DNA of 64,000 bases from Notamacropus eugenii (GCF_028372415.1 NC_092877.1:249359010-249423009), one strand, 5' to 3'; positions 32,399 to 46,050 are shown, numbered from the stretch's first letter. Translations and numbers: made by a program. Notes: a model not told the origin generated them from the letters alone.

Positions 32399-33810
32399 TT
32401 TTCTCCCTTATTCTAAATTAAATGTTTTTTGAGATACTTCACCTAAGGTGTTTTCATTTTTTCCTCATTCCAGCTAAACAACAGCAACAACAACAAAACA
32501 ATCAATACAGTCATATGCAGGGGATTTTTGTACTGCAGCACTTTTGGTCCTGTTGGAGGAAAAGTAACCTGAATGAAGAAGGAGAAAAAGAAAACATAAA
32601 GAAAAGATTAATTAGAAATGAAATAGATATACAAGTAAATTACACCTATAGACTGCATAGTGACACTGATCATACAAATGGGAATTACCAGTAATTCCTA
32701 GCTAAGCCAATTCACTTCACAAAGGTCTATTTGTGCTGCCAGTGAAACAAGGGAAAAACAAGGGAAAAAAAGAAGAAATTAGGAAAAAAAGAAAGGAAGT
32801 AGGAAAAAAGAAGGCATAAAAGTATCTATGGACTGATTGGAGAAATCTCATGTAATGGTCACAGAGGCAACACACGCATTACATCCTCACTTTGAAAGAC
32901 TCAAGGGCAATGTGACTTTTTCCTTACCACTAATAAAGAAAGATCTTTAAATTTTATGGAATTATCAAAACAAACAATGTGTGTACTAGAAATATGTTTT
33001 TAATAATTATTTAGAAAATGTGAAAAGCTAGATGATGTAAGACTTACTTTATTCTCTTGTTAATTTAAGTTTTCTTAATTTGGGATCTCACTATATATTG
33101 AAAGTCCAAGAATAAATGATATTGTTCACTCAAGGTCAGAGAATTGAGACCTAAAATTGAATTCAAATGTAGTTCATGTCTCTGACCAAAGACTCTCACA
33201 TAGAAAGAATATTAAGTTTTGTGTTGTTGTGACTAACTATCCATGTAACAACAAGAAATAATTTATCAGCCTATTTTCATCCTCTAATGCTTAAAATATC
33301 TCTAAAAATAATAAAAAGGAGTTATATATAGTAAGTAAAGTTGGTTTAGGTCTTTGTGTTCACTCTTAATTAAATCAGTCATCCTATAATGGAGGAAAAA
33401 TGTATCTTTCTTTTAAAAAATATTTCCCAATAATTAGAATTAAAACACACACATATGTATGTACACATAGATACTCGCAGGTATGTGTATATTTCCAATT
33501 TGGGCATATCCATATTTATGGGTGGATATAGGTATGTCTTACTTATGTGTGTATATACATGCATGTATGCATACATACACGCATGGTTTTATTTTTCAGA
33601 TTTTTGTATATACATATGTATTGGTATATGTATCCAAAGGTTATTCCTAGAAGACAAGTAGTAAAGGCATCTCAACAGAGTTCTCAGAAGATAATTGCAC
33701 ACTATTAATGAGTATATGAAAGATCATTCCAAATTAAAACCTGCAGCAGCTAACAGAGTCTATCCATAGAAACCCAAAATCAAAGTTTTGCGTTCGTTCA
33801 GAAATGTCCC
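32399..33810. other. Intergenic with short simple repeats
   Basis: Includes a CAA run near 32476-32500, A/G-rich text at 32750-32820 and TATG/CATA patches at 33440-33620. No gene or certain element. Confidence 0.5.
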
Positions 33811-33814
33811 AAGT

Positions 33815-33955
33815 GATTAATTCAATTGAGTCCATCCTGATCAACTATTTCATAATGGCCCTTTTCAAAAGGATGTCCTGTGGGTATCTCATACTCATTG
33901 AACCAAAACAGAACTTATAATCTTTATTTTTACATTTAAATATTCTTCATTCAAA
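33815..33955 (+). repeat. L2-like fragment, plus strand
   Basis: 'aggatgtcctgtgggtatct' followed by 'catactcattgaaccaaaac' and 'agaacttataatctt' follows an internal L2 coding block also present at 30848 of the larger relic. Confidence 0.5.
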
Positions 33956-34475
33956 TATTATATGTTTTTAATGTTTTTTCTCTGTGCTTGTGTGTTCACA
34001 AGAATTTTGGGATCTTCAATCAGAAAACCATGCTTGCTCCTATCGCACACACTTTTAGCACATGTGGATCCATCATAAGCCCTCGTGACATGTTTTTTGT
34101 CTTGGACCAGAAAAGAACGTTAGATCTCACAACACAAACATCTCAGAGTTTTCCTGGGCACGCATCACAGGCCAATTTTGGTGATTTTCCAATTTTCTTG
34201 TGTAGTGTTACACTTTCTTACAAGTATAAGTAATTCTATTACCTTGGGTTCATAATATTCAAGTTTTCTTGGAAGCTGTATTGTAGAATATGTTATGATG
34301 TATCAAATGCAGAACTTTTAATTTCTTCCAGATCTGTCTTCAGAACAGGGAAAAAGAATTTATTTTATTTACACCAATTTCCACTCTTTATTTAAAGAAA
34401 AAGTTACATAATTAATAATATGGAATTAAAAATAAAACTGCAACAACGATTTGTTACAAAAATCTCTAGTTTCAG
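33956..34475. other. Intergenic, unclassified
   Basis: An 81-codon frame at 33988-34233 has no recognisable domain, start context or repeat match. It is left as a chance frame. Confidence 0.45.
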
Positions 34476-34477
34476 TA

Positions 34478-34605
34478 TTTGGGGACAAAAGACTTGAATT
34501 TGAATGTTGTTTTAACAACTTAATACTTGAGTGACTTAGCAAGTACCTTAACCTTACTGAGCCTCAATTTTTTTAATTTTAAGAATAAATATATGATATA
34601 ATGTT
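34478..34605 (+). repeat. CORE-SINE fragment
   Basis: 'agacttgaatttgaatgttg', 'gagtgacttagcaagtacct' and 'cttactgagcctcaattttt' are forward core motifs in order. Confidence 0.6.
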
Positions 34606-34667
34606 GTATAGCTCAAGGTTTGAATGCTACATGACAGCTGAAGTATACACACATATTCATATATGCC

Positions 34668-34767
<100 letters not shown>

Positions 34768-34829
34768 CCTATATCTCTATTTGTATATGTATATGTATGT
34801 ACATCTATACACACATATATTTTTGTAGG

Positions 34830-35580
34830 TACTATTTTGAACAGTGAAAAAACGTAGTTACATATAAGAAATAAAGACTACATATGTTACTTGTTGGGGT
34901 TTGCTGTTTGGAAGTCAAAATTTTAAGGTTTTGTGAATACATATTTAATTAAAGATAATTCTTATTGTTTATTTAATTACCGTAATGAATTTTTCTTCAA
35001 TTTTAATTTTGAATTTCTTTTCTTCTTGATCAGAATTATTGTCTTTGTACTTTATGAATTAATGTATATTTTCACATGAGGATACAATTATTTTGATTGA
35101 CTTACTATGTAATAAAGAATTCCAAATTAGTTGTGCCCAGAGTGATCAGCAGGTTGTTGTCGCTGGTAATCAATATATTATTCTTATTGCCTATTATGGT
35201 ATTCTTTGGTGTTAATCACTGCTGCTTGAATTTAATAGGATTACTGGGATATTGATTCTCTGAGGCTTAATTTCACATGTATTGTATAATGCATTGATTT
35301 TTCAGTGCTTACTTTCCCATACTTAGACACATAATATACTGTTCTGCTCTATGTGCTGCTAGTTAGCATTAGCACATGGTTTCACTTAGTTTTGCATTAT
35401 TGCTTTGATGAATACAATCCTAGCTAGAAACATTTTTTTTTTAAATGACGGGCAACATTTTAGAAATGTAATGCGTAGAGAGACACATAAAAACACACTG
35501 AAGACTTTTAATTGCTGTAATCACCTCAAATATAAAAATAAGGACGTTGTGTGAATATTGAGAGGTACAAAAATGATGTT
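34830..35580. other. Intergenic, nothing recognised
   Basis: AT-rich, no feature seen. Confidence 0.55.
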
Positions 35581-35584
35581 AATC

Positions 35585-35825
35585 TATAAATAAACCAAGC
35601 ATTTATTAATTCCTTAATACATATAAGATACTGATCTAAGTGTTAGTGATACAAACAGAAAAGTAAGACAGCTCTCATTCTCAAAGAGCTCAGACACTAA
35701 CCGAGGAGACAACATTTTTAAAGATTTGAGATGATGCAATGTTATCAACAACAGGCATGGATAAGCACATAAGATAAAGTCCATTTTCCCAAAGCTGACA
35801 GAAAGAACAAACATTTATAATCTCT
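35585..35825 (-). repeat. L2/MIR-type 3' end, minus strand
   Basis: 'catttattaattccttaata', 'gtgttagtgatacaaacaga', 'ctcaaagagctcagacacta' and 'aggagacaac' match the antisense of the common L2-type 3' end (…agcactggggatacaaa…caaggagctcacagtct). Confidence 0.55.
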
Positions 35826-35860
35826 AAACAAACAAACAAACAAACAAACAAACAAAAAAA
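35826..35860 (+). repeat. (AAAC)n microsatellite
   Basis: Eight AAAC units and an A-run. Confidence 0.9.
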
Positions 35861-37060
35861 GACGTTCTGAAAAATCCCTGCGTAATGATTAACTTTGTCC
35901 CCTTCTGGAGATGTAGAATTTCTTATAGTTTGTTCCTATAATGAACAGAGATTGTTCACCTATACAGACGCTGAAATTTCTAATTGTCAAAAACTTAACA
36001 CTTGAAAAAGGCATAGTATTCAGTGATGGTAGGGGATCTGCATAGGTTTGTGCATCACTGTTCCAAAGCTTAGAAACTTAATGGTTAAAAGCCCATTCCC
36101 CTCCATTACAGGATTATTTTTAATAATGGATAAATCATTCAATGTAAATACTCCAGCCTAGGCAACGGGGGGAAAGATGCTGCAAAAATAGGTATGATTT
36201 AGGAAGCCATTAAAAGTCAAAATTTTGGAATTTTATGCAACATGATGTCTGAAAATACTGGAGCAGAATGTTGAAAATGCTTGCAACACTAGAAATTTAA
36301 TTTGAAGGAGTGGAAATAGGCAATTGCATGCTAACTGCTTCATCTTGGTAAGTGAATAGCTATCATGCTCATTTCAATAGCCCAGAGATAGAAAATATGA
36401 TGAGTTTTGCTATTGTCTGGTTTAAAGAACTAAAACTTTTTAATTGCCCTTTTAAGGTTGACATTCAAATAAGAGATTTTATAAAAGTTATATTTAAGTA
36501 GACAGGAGAATTTGCACAAATGAATAGTGGTGAGAATCAACCATCAATCAGAGAGCAAAGAAGCAGTTTGATGAGTTTTTTTTATACCTGAACAGACCAG
36601 TACCATTGAAGCATACCATCCAGTGCCATGAGTAGCTTCAAGCACCTGAGTTTTGTTCCTTCTTGTGTTTCCCTGTCAGGTTCCTATGTATCTCTGGCTG
36701 TTACAATAGGTATTATATGCACTGGTGAGACAGTGTGATGTGGGTTAATATGAGCATTGTAATTTTCATTACACATATATTTACTATGTTAGTGCCTGTA
36801 ATATATTTGCCTTATTATTAAGTAAATAATGTTTAACATCTAAAATGTAATATTATATTGTGATTGTATTTTGACAATAGAAACAGAAATAGAAAACAAA
36901 TTGGATGATTGGATGGGAGTTCAAGAGCTAGAGTGCATAATTTGGAACATATTTTCCCTAAAGAAATTTATCCCTGGAAACTTTAAAGAATTTGAATGTA
37001 GCCTTGTGATAATATATTCATAAATCAGTCAGTTAACACAATTATGAAATGTCAGCTATT
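35861..37060. other. Intergenic, nothing recognised
   Basis: AT-rich, no feature seen. Confidence 0.55.
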
Positions 37061-37064
37061 AAAT

Positions 37065-37660
37065 AGTATTCTAAGGAGAATGTCAAAATGAGCAAACAAA
37101 TAAAATTACGTAAAAACAAGATATATACAGAATAAGTTATAGAATGTCACAAAAAAACAAATAAACAAAAAATTAAGATTAAAGAAGAAGAGGAAGATCT
37201 TTTTGGCAAAGATTGGTCTTAAGCTGAGATGGGTAAATGAGAATAAAGTATACTTGTCAGTAATGGGGAAGTTTTGAAAAAAAGAGTGTTTAAAAGGAAC
37301 ACTAATTTCATTTTTGTATCTCACTTAAAATATATATGACATCAAGATCTGAGAGGCAGTTAAAGAGAAGACTCTGGATATCAGCAGATAGATTAGGATT
37401 GGAAAATAGATTTAAGAATCATATGCATAGAGATGATACTTGAATCTACAGGAGGTGATTAGATCACCACGTAAAACAGTATACAGTGTGAGGAGAAGAA
37501 TGCCCAGCATAGAGCCATAGTGGATACTGCAACAATAAGCACCCCAACATGTACAGGGTGGGAGGCTGCTATCACAGATACTTAGATCTGTATTCATAAA
37601 AAGAAAGGCAATTTTTGAGGGTTTAACAATTACTTTAATCACACACATGTATCATTCAGT
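37065..37660 (-). repeat. L2-like fragment, minus strand
   Basis: 'aacaagatatatacagaata', 'gtaatggggaagttttgaaa', 'tagagatgatacttgaatct', 'aggtgattagatcaccac' and 'cagcatagagccatagtgga' are antisense L2 blocks in order, similar in kind to 10500-11290. Confidence 0.6.
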
Positions 37661-38320
37661 TAACTCAGGGGAAAAAGTCAACACTGAACTTCAGGGTAAA
37701 TACAGAGAAATCAAAATTCAACAGACATGCTTCCAAAATATCTGACTGTTTACATACATACATCTTTGACAGAGAGGGAATATCTGGGCTTTAAAATCTG
37801 GGAGGGGGGAGGAGGGATCCTTAAACTGTTTACCGGAGTCCTCTTCTGGTCAAAAATCACTTCCAGCCAGTAAGCCCCAAAGTAAAACCTCGTCCTCAGA
37901 GTATTTATAGAGTTTTTAGAGCCAGAAGGCATAATCTTCTGACCTGGTGCCTCAATAGAAAAAAAAAAAAAGGTACTTGAGACCCTGCTACAATACAATT
38001 TCCCAAATAAATCTTCCCTCAATGGACAGACCCTTCAATGGGTGGGGAAGGACTTCTTTAATCACATGATTCAATAAGAGGCACTTTTAGTAAGGCAAAA
38101 ATAATAAAAGATCCTAATTTGAGTGGCATCACAGATACCTAGAAATCAAACAAATCTGGGATGAAGTTCCTACCAGAAGAGAACAATATCACAAGACTAT
38201 AAAGAGGAGAATATCAAGGAGAATAGGATTACGTACAGAATTAAACCTTCAGAATCAAGAATGATGAGGAATGAAAAAAGCCCTTAGATTTTGCATTTAA
38301 GAGGTCATTAGTTAAAGAAA
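37661..38320. other. Unclassified, possible repeat
   Basis: A less AT-rich patch (37780-38060) with a G-run and a 90-codon minus-strand frame has no identifiable motif. It separates two transposon fragments and may itself be one. Confidence 0.35.
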
Positions 38321-38324
38321 AAGA

Positions 38325-38870
38325 ACCTACAAGTACAAAAATATTTAGAGCAGCAATATTTGTGTTATCAAAAATTGGAGCTTGAGTTGAGTTGTGATAT
38401 TTGATTGTGATGTAACATCATTGTCCTATAAGAAATAACAAGAAGGATAGTTTCAGGGGAAAAAATTCTAGGACTAACTATACGAATTGATGAAAATTGA
38501 AGTGAGCTGAACAAAGAGATACTTGTACTCAGTAACAACAATATTGTAATAATAACCAACAGTCTTTCTGATACAATGATTCAAGAGAATTCCAGATGAT
38601 TTGGTATGGAAAAGGATATCCATTTCCAGATACAGAACTGATGAACCCTGAGTGCAAATTGAAAAGTAGTTTTTTCCACTTTCTTTATATTTCTTGTTAT
38701 TTTTTCCAACATGATTAATATGGAAGATGTTTTATTTATGATTTCATATGTTTAATTCACAGCACATTGCTTGCCTTCTCAATAAGTGGGAGAGGAGTAG
38801 CAGGGAAAAATAATATGGGATTCATTTTTGTTCAATGAATATTAAAATAATAATATTAAATATATAATTT
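38325..38870 (+). mobile_element. 5'-truncated L1: ORF2 C-terminus and 3' UTR
   Basis: 'caagtacaaaaatatttaga', 'gttatcaaaaattgga', 'gtgatatttgattgtgatgt', 'ctataagaaataacaagaag', 'gaagtgagctgaacaaagag', 'acaatgattcaagagaattc' and 'attgcttgccttctcaataa' follow the marsupial L1 ORF2 C-terminal coding and 3' UTR order. Diverged and non-coding. Confidence 0.75.
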
Positions 38871-39008
38871 ATAATGCTGGAGAGAGTAATTTCAGTTAAA
38901 TAATTGTGTTAGACTCCAAACTGAATAAAACGAAAATAAAGTGGAGGTTTATACTGCAGACAACTTTCTCAAGGAGTTCAGTTTTGAGGAAGAAGAGACA
39001 GGAAGGGA

Positions 39009-39037
39009 GGGAGAGGGAGAGAGAGAAAGAAAGGGGG

Positions 39038-39101
<64 letters not shown>
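39009..39101 (+). repeat. (GA)n microsatellite
   Basis: Pure GA from about 39040 after a G-rich lead. Confidence 0.95.
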
Positions 39102-39106
<5 letters not shown>

Positions 39107-39189
39107 GTTGGAGAAGATGAATAGATAAAAACCGTGATTTTCTTTTTATTTATGTATCGGTGTTTGAAGGAGACAAATGAATAATTGTA

Positions 39190-39430
39190 GCCAGTAGGTA
39201 AGCAACTAGCAGAAAGGGAGGGATAAAAAATTAATGAGAGTTAGAATGATAGAAGGAACAATATGGTGAAGAAGATGAGACAGAGTAGGATCACGTGCGT
39301 ATGTGAAGTGATTTGCCTTGGCAAGTGGAAGGGATAGTTCTTCATGTAGAAAAAGGATCAAAAAGGAGATAATTATCATAGAAATCTAAGTAGTTTGAAA
39401 TGAAAAGGAGGTTAAAAGAAGTTAACAGTA
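39190..39430 (-). repeat. L2-like fragment, minus strand
   Basis: 'gatgagacagagtaggatca' and 'gatttgccttggcaagtgga' match an antisense L2 block. It is probably a continuation of 37065-37660 split by the L1 and GA insertions. Confidence 0.45.
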
Positions 39431-40572
39431 GCATGGAGAAGTCTTCAATCTGAGATACAGCACCTGGATACGGCCTTCAATCATGTAGTTATGCTTCTGT
39501 ACAAGCTAAGAAGAAGAAGATAGAAATAGGTGACAAGAGATAACACTATATAGGTACTGATTTTTCCTTCCTGGGAATAAATTCTATCTTGGAAATGAAT
39601 TTACTGACTCCACTGATTAAAGGACTTAAATGTCACGATGTAGAAGCTCAGCACAACGACAGGCAACTTCCCATTATATGAGTGAGATGCAGACTCTGCA
39701 CTTGGAATAAAACACAAAATCTATCTCATTGATTCCTAGCCTTTTCCAGAACAGTATGAGATTTTCCTCTCTTCTAAGGATAATTTCACAAACCAACATG
39801 TAAGTTCACCACATTTAAGCTCGACAGCCCCCTTTTATTTCCAGTAGTGATTATCGATTCCAAAGCATGGGATTTCCTTAGTTTTAGTAGATTTGTAGGC
39901 AATTCTCAAGTAAATATCAAGGAATAGTCTTCCATCCTTCTCATCCTATCAGACACATCACTTCTGATGTTAACTATCTTCTCAAAAGACTACAGATCAG
40001 AACGCCCTTTTCTTGGAATCCTAGAGATTTAAAAAATACAAGAGATTCTGCAGGTGATTGTAGTAGTAATTAACATAATAAAATTCAGGTTCAAGTTTTT
40101 AGTTCAGTACTTTATGGAAAAAAATTGTTAAAAAATAACAACAAAGGTAACCAAGCCCCAGCATCGTTAGGTAAAGGAAATATGGTTGCAACAGGTTGTA
40201 CGAAGTTCAAGTGTACCTAAATGGAACGTACTGACTTTCTGGAAAGTTATTAGTGCCTCTAAAGATAATTATTTACTATTTTTAATCTGTCTTTAGATAT
40301 ATTCATGTACATGTATATTCATATTATATATACTGACAATTTACAGTTTTAGAAAGATGAATTTAAAACAACTTGGAGCTGTAGACATGAAAAAAGAATG
40401 TATAATTTCATAGCTCATGAAATTTCAGTAATCAGTGCTAGATAAAACATAAAATAAAACTGATCTCAGAAAAAAGAAAGGAAAGCAGAGAAAGATACCT
40501 TTACTTATGTGGATACATGTATGAGAATATGAGAAGGATCAAACATTGAAGACGTGGAGGAAGAAAAACATG

Positions 40573-40573
<1 letters not shown>
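39431..40573. other. Intergenic, nothing recognised
   Basis: No gene or firm repeat. Confidence 0.55.
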
Positions 40574-40574
<1 letters not shown>

Positions 40575-40651
<77 letters not shown>

Positions 40652-40745
40652 AGAAGAAGAAGAAGAAGAAGAAGAAGAAGAAGAAGAAGAAGAAGAAGAA
40701 GAAGAAGAAGAAGAAGAAGGAGAAGAAGAGAGATAGAGAGAGACA
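40575..40745 (+). repeat. (GA)n then (GAA)n polypurine tract
   Basis: Pure GA (40575-40648) changes at a sharp boundary into pure GAA (about 40647-40719, about 24 units), then GGA/GA variants. All purine on the plus strand for about 165 bp. Confidence 0.97.
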
Positions 40746-41530
40746 GAGAGATGTATCATACCACTTCAAAAAAATTCAAGTCCAAACAGTTGCCAGAAAT
40801 AGGCATTCAGGTTATCTTCTAAAGCAAGAAATATGAAGTGTGTTTTCTGAAGATTTTCCTTGGGGTTGTAGGATGTAGCTTTATGCCATAGTTGGAAAGT
40901 ATGATTATTTTTCAGGGTATTTAAACACCTTAAAGCACTCCTCTGATCATGACAAACCCAAAGAGGTTTTCATGAAGCATCACATTTTGCAAAACAGGCA
41001 GAGAATTGGTGATTTATAACATGATTTATTAGGCATATGTATTATCACCTTCGCACAACTTGTGCAGTCCTGTCTGCTGGTAGAACATCAATCATTTGTC
41101 AATAGCATTATAGCTATATTCATTCCTATACTTATCTGCCCTCAGTTCTGAAACACTACTACTTATCATTTTAAAAAATTAAATATAAATATATTGGCAT
41201 ATATTACTTGCTTTTAAAAAAGTCTCACTAAAATATTGAGAATCACAATAATCCTCCAAACTAGTTAAAATAAATTAATAATGACTTCAGCATATATCTG
41301 TAGCTATATCATATACATGTTCATTGACATTTTTGCAAGTATATTCATACATTATGATCCAAAACATGATTATGATTATTATGATTGATCCCTTGCTTTT
41401 CGACCTTGAATGTTTACTGGTAAGAGAATGAAAGTAATGAAAAAAATAGCTGAAAGTTCTTAAATATTTTTGAAATGATATATTTATAATGAAACTTAGG
41501 AGATGACTAGCATATATTTAAAATAATTTG
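40746..41530. other. Intergenic, nothing recognised
   Basis: AT-rich, no feature seen. Confidence 0.55.
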
Positions 41531-41535
41531 TAACA

Positions 41536-41695
41536 GGGGCAACTAGGTGGTGCAGTATATAGAGCACTGGCCCTAGAGTCAGGAGGACCTGAGTTCAAAT
41601 ACGACCTCATACACTTGACATTTACTAGCTGTGTGACATTGGGAAAGTCACTTACCACATATTGCCATGCCCTCTCCAAAAAAAATGAAATAAAA
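41536..41695 (+). repeat. Marsupial tRNA-derived SINE
   Basis: Begins 'ggggcaactaggtggtgcag', then 'tatagagcactggccctaga', 'gtcaggaggacctgagttca' (B box) and 'ctagctgtgtgacattggga', and ends in an A-rich tail 'aaaaaaaatgaaataaaatg'. This family is specific to marsupials. It is the best organism marker here and one of the least diverged SINEs in the window. Confidence 0.9.
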
Positions 41696-41699
41696 TGAA

Positions 41700-43685
41700 A
41701 TTATACTCCAAATACGCAATACAAAATAAATGAGAAATGAATTCAGTAGATAAAGCTTTCCATGGACTCAAAGCAGGCTTAAAGAAGCTAGAGTCTAGAA
41801 TAGGCTGGATTCCTGATTGAAAAGACTACACAGAATGAGAGCTAGCAATCCCCAGATTGCTTTGTGGAAATTAGTAGCAAGATTGGCACATAATGGGAAC
41901 AGTCATCACAATGAAATCAAGAGAAATTTCACTCACCTATTTCTATCTTCTCCTGTATGCTAATTAGGGAAATTTCCCTAAGTAGTTTGAATTTCTCAGT
42001 CCTCTTTCAGAATGGCTTGATGGAAGAGTGGGAACAAAGGGAAGCTTGCTTCTGCAGCAATATTTTTACAATCTTTTGTTTTTGCTATTTACTTGGGTTT
42101 TTTATGTTATCTGTTTAATAATTCAGATGGACACTGAGTGAATTGCTTACTACCTTTGGTAGTTTTTTACCATATTCCAATTTATATCACTATCCCTCTC
42201 TTAGGTATTTGGATTGGTCAAACAAAAATCTCTTCAAGTCCAGAAATGTTGAGGAAATGGACCACTGAAATTTATTCTCATAATAGTCAAGAGACCAAAC
42301 TATCTGCTATTGCTTCTCTGGTTAATAAAAAGAATGCTTGCAAGGTGATCTCTTTCTCTCTATAAAAGCAGAAAACAGATTAATGAGACAGGGATGATTG
42401 AATACAATACTTGAACACATGTGGCATATGCTACTCAGTCCAGCTACCAAAAAGGGCTATTGAAACAGAATATGAAATATTGTGACTAAGTTCAGAAATA
42501 ATAAAATATTGTTTGGCCATGAGATACTGTCTCTGATGTACATATGAATTAATGATTTCAATTGCCCCAGTGATGAATAATTTGAGAGTTAGGAGTCTTA
42601 TTTGACTTTTTTCATATTATTTTATATTATGAAAGTTCCACAAATAAGGTTAAAGACTGTGATTTATTTATCTTCTTCAAAGCTTAACCCATTAGGATTG
42701 TATATTACACATAGCAAGAAATCAATGAATCAATCACCATTAGTTAAACTCCAATTATGTGACAGGGACTTATTACACAATAGGTTATGACTAGACACAT
42801 AAATACATACGTACATATATGTATATATATATACATGCACACATATATACAAGCATAGATAGAAAGAAGGAAAAATAGATTAGGTAGATGATTCATACAT
42901 ATTTAAATAAATATATGTATAGATAGACAGATAGATAAAGGTAGGTTGAGAGATAGATACAGCTAGCCAGGGAGATGACTGAAAAATCTTTGTAGCTACA
43001 AATGCCATAATTGGGGTTAGACAATACTCAAAATAACACACTGACAGAAGAAAAAGATAAAGAATAACAAAAAATAAAGAGAAAGAGAAATAATAGATAC
43101 AGGAAAGGAAACGGAGATGTGAAAGAAAAAGGAAGATAGGAAACGGAATGAATTTTAGGAGAAAGTTCTTAAAAGAAAGTGTATTTATTAATGTTTGCCC
43201 CTCTCCAACAGAAAATCTTCACCAATAATTCACTGGTTTAAATGAATTTCGTGAAGCTCATGTCAGAGTTAACACGTTCTTGTTATAAGCCATGCCTCGC
43301 ATTTGAAATACTGTTGTGCTTATGTTGCTGTTGAAGACTATGATATAGGAGAAATATGCATTCTTTTGAATAGAGATGAATAAATAAAATGTCTAAATAT
43401 CATGCAAATTCCATTAGAGATTATTGTGCTATAGTTTACAGAATTTTTCATTCAGATATGAAGGACAATATAATCAACAATACATATGATAATTGTATTT
43501 CCAAAATATGAGGTCAAGTTCCCAAATGTGCCTTCATTGGTCACTTGCAATAATAACCCAAGGTTCCAACTTCAAAATCTATTTCAAAGGCAGATGCTGT
43601 CCATGGTTAAGCTTTCTTCACATTTCTTTTTCTTACTAAACACATTCTGTTTCTGTGTTCTACTGAAAAAATATTTTAATTCTAT
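41700..43685. other. Intergenic with small GATA/CATA patches
   Basis: TATG/CATA and GATA words at 42800-42960. Purine-rich text at 43030-43170. No coding signal. Confidence 0.5.
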
Positions 43686-43689
43686 TTCA

Positions 43690-43797
43690 TATACACTTAC
43701 ATATACATGTATTTCATATATATACAAATACACAAAAATATATATTATATATATGTTTATATTATATATATATGTTTATATTGTATATATATATATG

Positions 43798-43832
<35 letters not shown>
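43690..43832 (+). repeat. (TA)n microsatellite, compound
   Basis: CATA, TATATTATATA and pure TA (43797-43831). A smaller TA/TG run is at 44040-44082. Confidence 0.9.
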
Positions 43833-43833
<1 letters not shown>

Positions 43834-44084
43834 TATTTCCCAAACTTCTAGCACAGTACCAGGCATATTACAGATAACCTGTTTTCTGACTATTGATTGA
43901 GTGATATTCATCAGTATCATTCAATGTAGATGGACTTTGCCATCATGAGGTAATGGAATAGTAAAAATAGATAATTTGTCCAGCTTTTGCATATAATATG
44001 CTAATTGCATATAATCCTTTCTGAAATTTGAGTAAGGAAGGATATATATACATATATATACATATATGTGTATGTGTGTATAAT

Positions 44085-44815
44085 CCTCTTTCTTTTGATT
44101 TTTTGGATGTGAAGCAAATTAATTTGCTACCAAAAATTAATTCGGTCATAAAACTTGGATACTATGTTTTTGGAGAAGATATCTCTGAAATAGGACTTTT
44201 TTTAAAAAAAATAATTTTGGGCTATGCTATTCTATCTAGTTAATTTTCGCTGGCCTGATTAAGAAAGAGCACATCTAAGTCATAGTTTTCCTGAGCCTGT
44301 AGTGAGTATTAAAAGTTGCAGATCCCTGAAAAATTCACTTTGGTTTATGGGACATGAGATTTTATAATCAGCATAGAACTGTCTCAGGTTTTCCATTAGT
44401 GCATTGGGATCCTCTCCCACTAGCAGAGGACAAAGCCTTCCTCATTTAAAAGCTGTCCTAATCAGCAGAGGACATTAAACCTATATAAGGTGCTAAAAAG
44501 TGACTTTGAAGATTTACAGATGATAGTTTACCTGTCATGATATAATATTTGTCTGATGCTTGTTTTAAAAGATTTGCTGTTGAGGCAGCAGTCACAGTGA
44601 ACAAAGTTAGAGAAGTACCTCCCTCTTTATGGAATCTTTCTTTTGTTTTGGCATAAGAGTATAAGTCAAATAGAGGAGAGAAAGGCAACATCCAGAGTTA
44701 CAAATAGGCTGTTTTCTTTTTAAATTTCCAGTCACAGGTGCCAGTAAATATAACTTAATTCAATGCTCTCAACTACTTGATAGTAAGATAAATATAAGAC
44801 GATATATTAGAAGAT
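44085..44815. other. Unclassified intergenic
   Basis: A less AT-rich stretch (44270-44680) repeats 'agcagaggaca' twice (about 44422 and 44464). It is possibly an old element, not identified. Confidence 0.35.
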
Positions 44816-44819
44816 AATA

Positions 44820-45196
44820 TAATACAACATAATATAAACACATTTATATATATAAGCATATTATATACTCATATAAGTTTATATCCACATGCATCTTTGT
44901 ACATAAACATAAGTGTATATGAATAAGTGTGTATATACACATATATATGAAATACATATATGAATACATGCACTTGTGCATGCATGCATTGCAATAGTGT
45001 GTATCCAAGTACAACACATATGGATATATTTGTGAGTATATATCCTGTATGTATATATATATATATATATACACATATATATGTATATATATTCATGTTG
45101 TATATACACACTCACATATGCATGTGTTTATGACTATGTATATATATATATACATATGTGATAGACAGACAGACAGATAGATAGATAGATAGGTAT

Positions 45197-45252
<56 letters not shown>
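44820..45252 (+). repeat. TATA/CATA region ending in (GATA)n
   Basis: Degenerate TATA/TATG words, then about 20 GATA/GACA units (45161-45251), mostly pure at the right end. Confidence 0.9.
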
Positions 45253-45254
45253 GG

Positions 45255-45825
45255 AAATATGCACATGAAAGTTTTTTTTTTTATCACCATGTAATAAGAG
45301 TCTAAATCAGACAAGGATTCCCTACAGTTGCAGAGGTTATCCAGAGTTTCCTGATGGCTTCAACCCTAAAATGTTGAGAAGACTCCTAAGTGAGGTCCAT
45401 AAGTGTTCAAAATGTTCTAGCCTCACTATCCACAAAAAAAAATTCCAAATAGATATAGAATGTCTGTTGTTCAGAATATGACATAAAAGCTTAATTACCC
45501 ACAAACTAGTTCATCAGATAAACTCTACAGTTGGATAATGAGCTTGCTTATGATTAAATAGGGAGAGTATAAACTGTATTGCCTTTGTGAAATTACAGTT
45601 TTCTCAATGAACCCACATTTCTCTATAGGCTTATCTTTTTAAAAACAAAACATTATCTAGTAATATTGTATGTCTGAAAATCATTCAATGATTGTCTCAG
45701 AACAATGGAAGTTGAGGATCACACAAAGGGCCATTGAGAGGCACATGGTGAGAGCAAGCAGGATGGCAGGCATTAGAAATAGAGAATTGTTTAGAAGAAG
45801 CAGACAAAAAGACATTATTAGAAAA
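45255..45825. other. Intergenic, nothing recognised
   Basis: No feature seen. Confidence 0.5.
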
Positions 45826-45829
45826 ATGT

Positions 45830-46050
45830 ATGTGGCATAGGGTACAGAATTCTGGGATTTGCATCAGGAAGATGTGTGAAATCCTGCCTCGGAAACTTAT
45901 TAGCTATGACCCTTGACAAGGGACTTAACCTCCCTCAGCTTCAATTTCTTCCTCTGTAAAATGGTGATAATAAGAACACTTATTTCACCAAGTTGTTAGG
46001 ACATTTGCTTTGCTAACTTAAAGTACCATATGAATACTCTCTATTAGTAA
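45830..46050 (+). repeat. CORE-SINE (MIR/MAR1-like)
   Basis: 'tgtggcatagggtacagaat', 'aaatcctgcctcggaaactt', 'agctatgacccttgacaagg', 'cagcttcaatttcttcctct' and 'gtaaaatggtgataataaga' occur in full forward order. Confidence 0.85.

Noticed and set aside
33988..34233. 81-codon frame that might be a small gene
   Set aside because: No domain, no splice or start context, and ordinary intergenic composition.
40505..40836. Arg-Glu, Lys-run, Ser-Leu and Phe-run frames
   Set aside because: All lie over the GA/GAA tract in different frames and strands; the repeat alone explains them.
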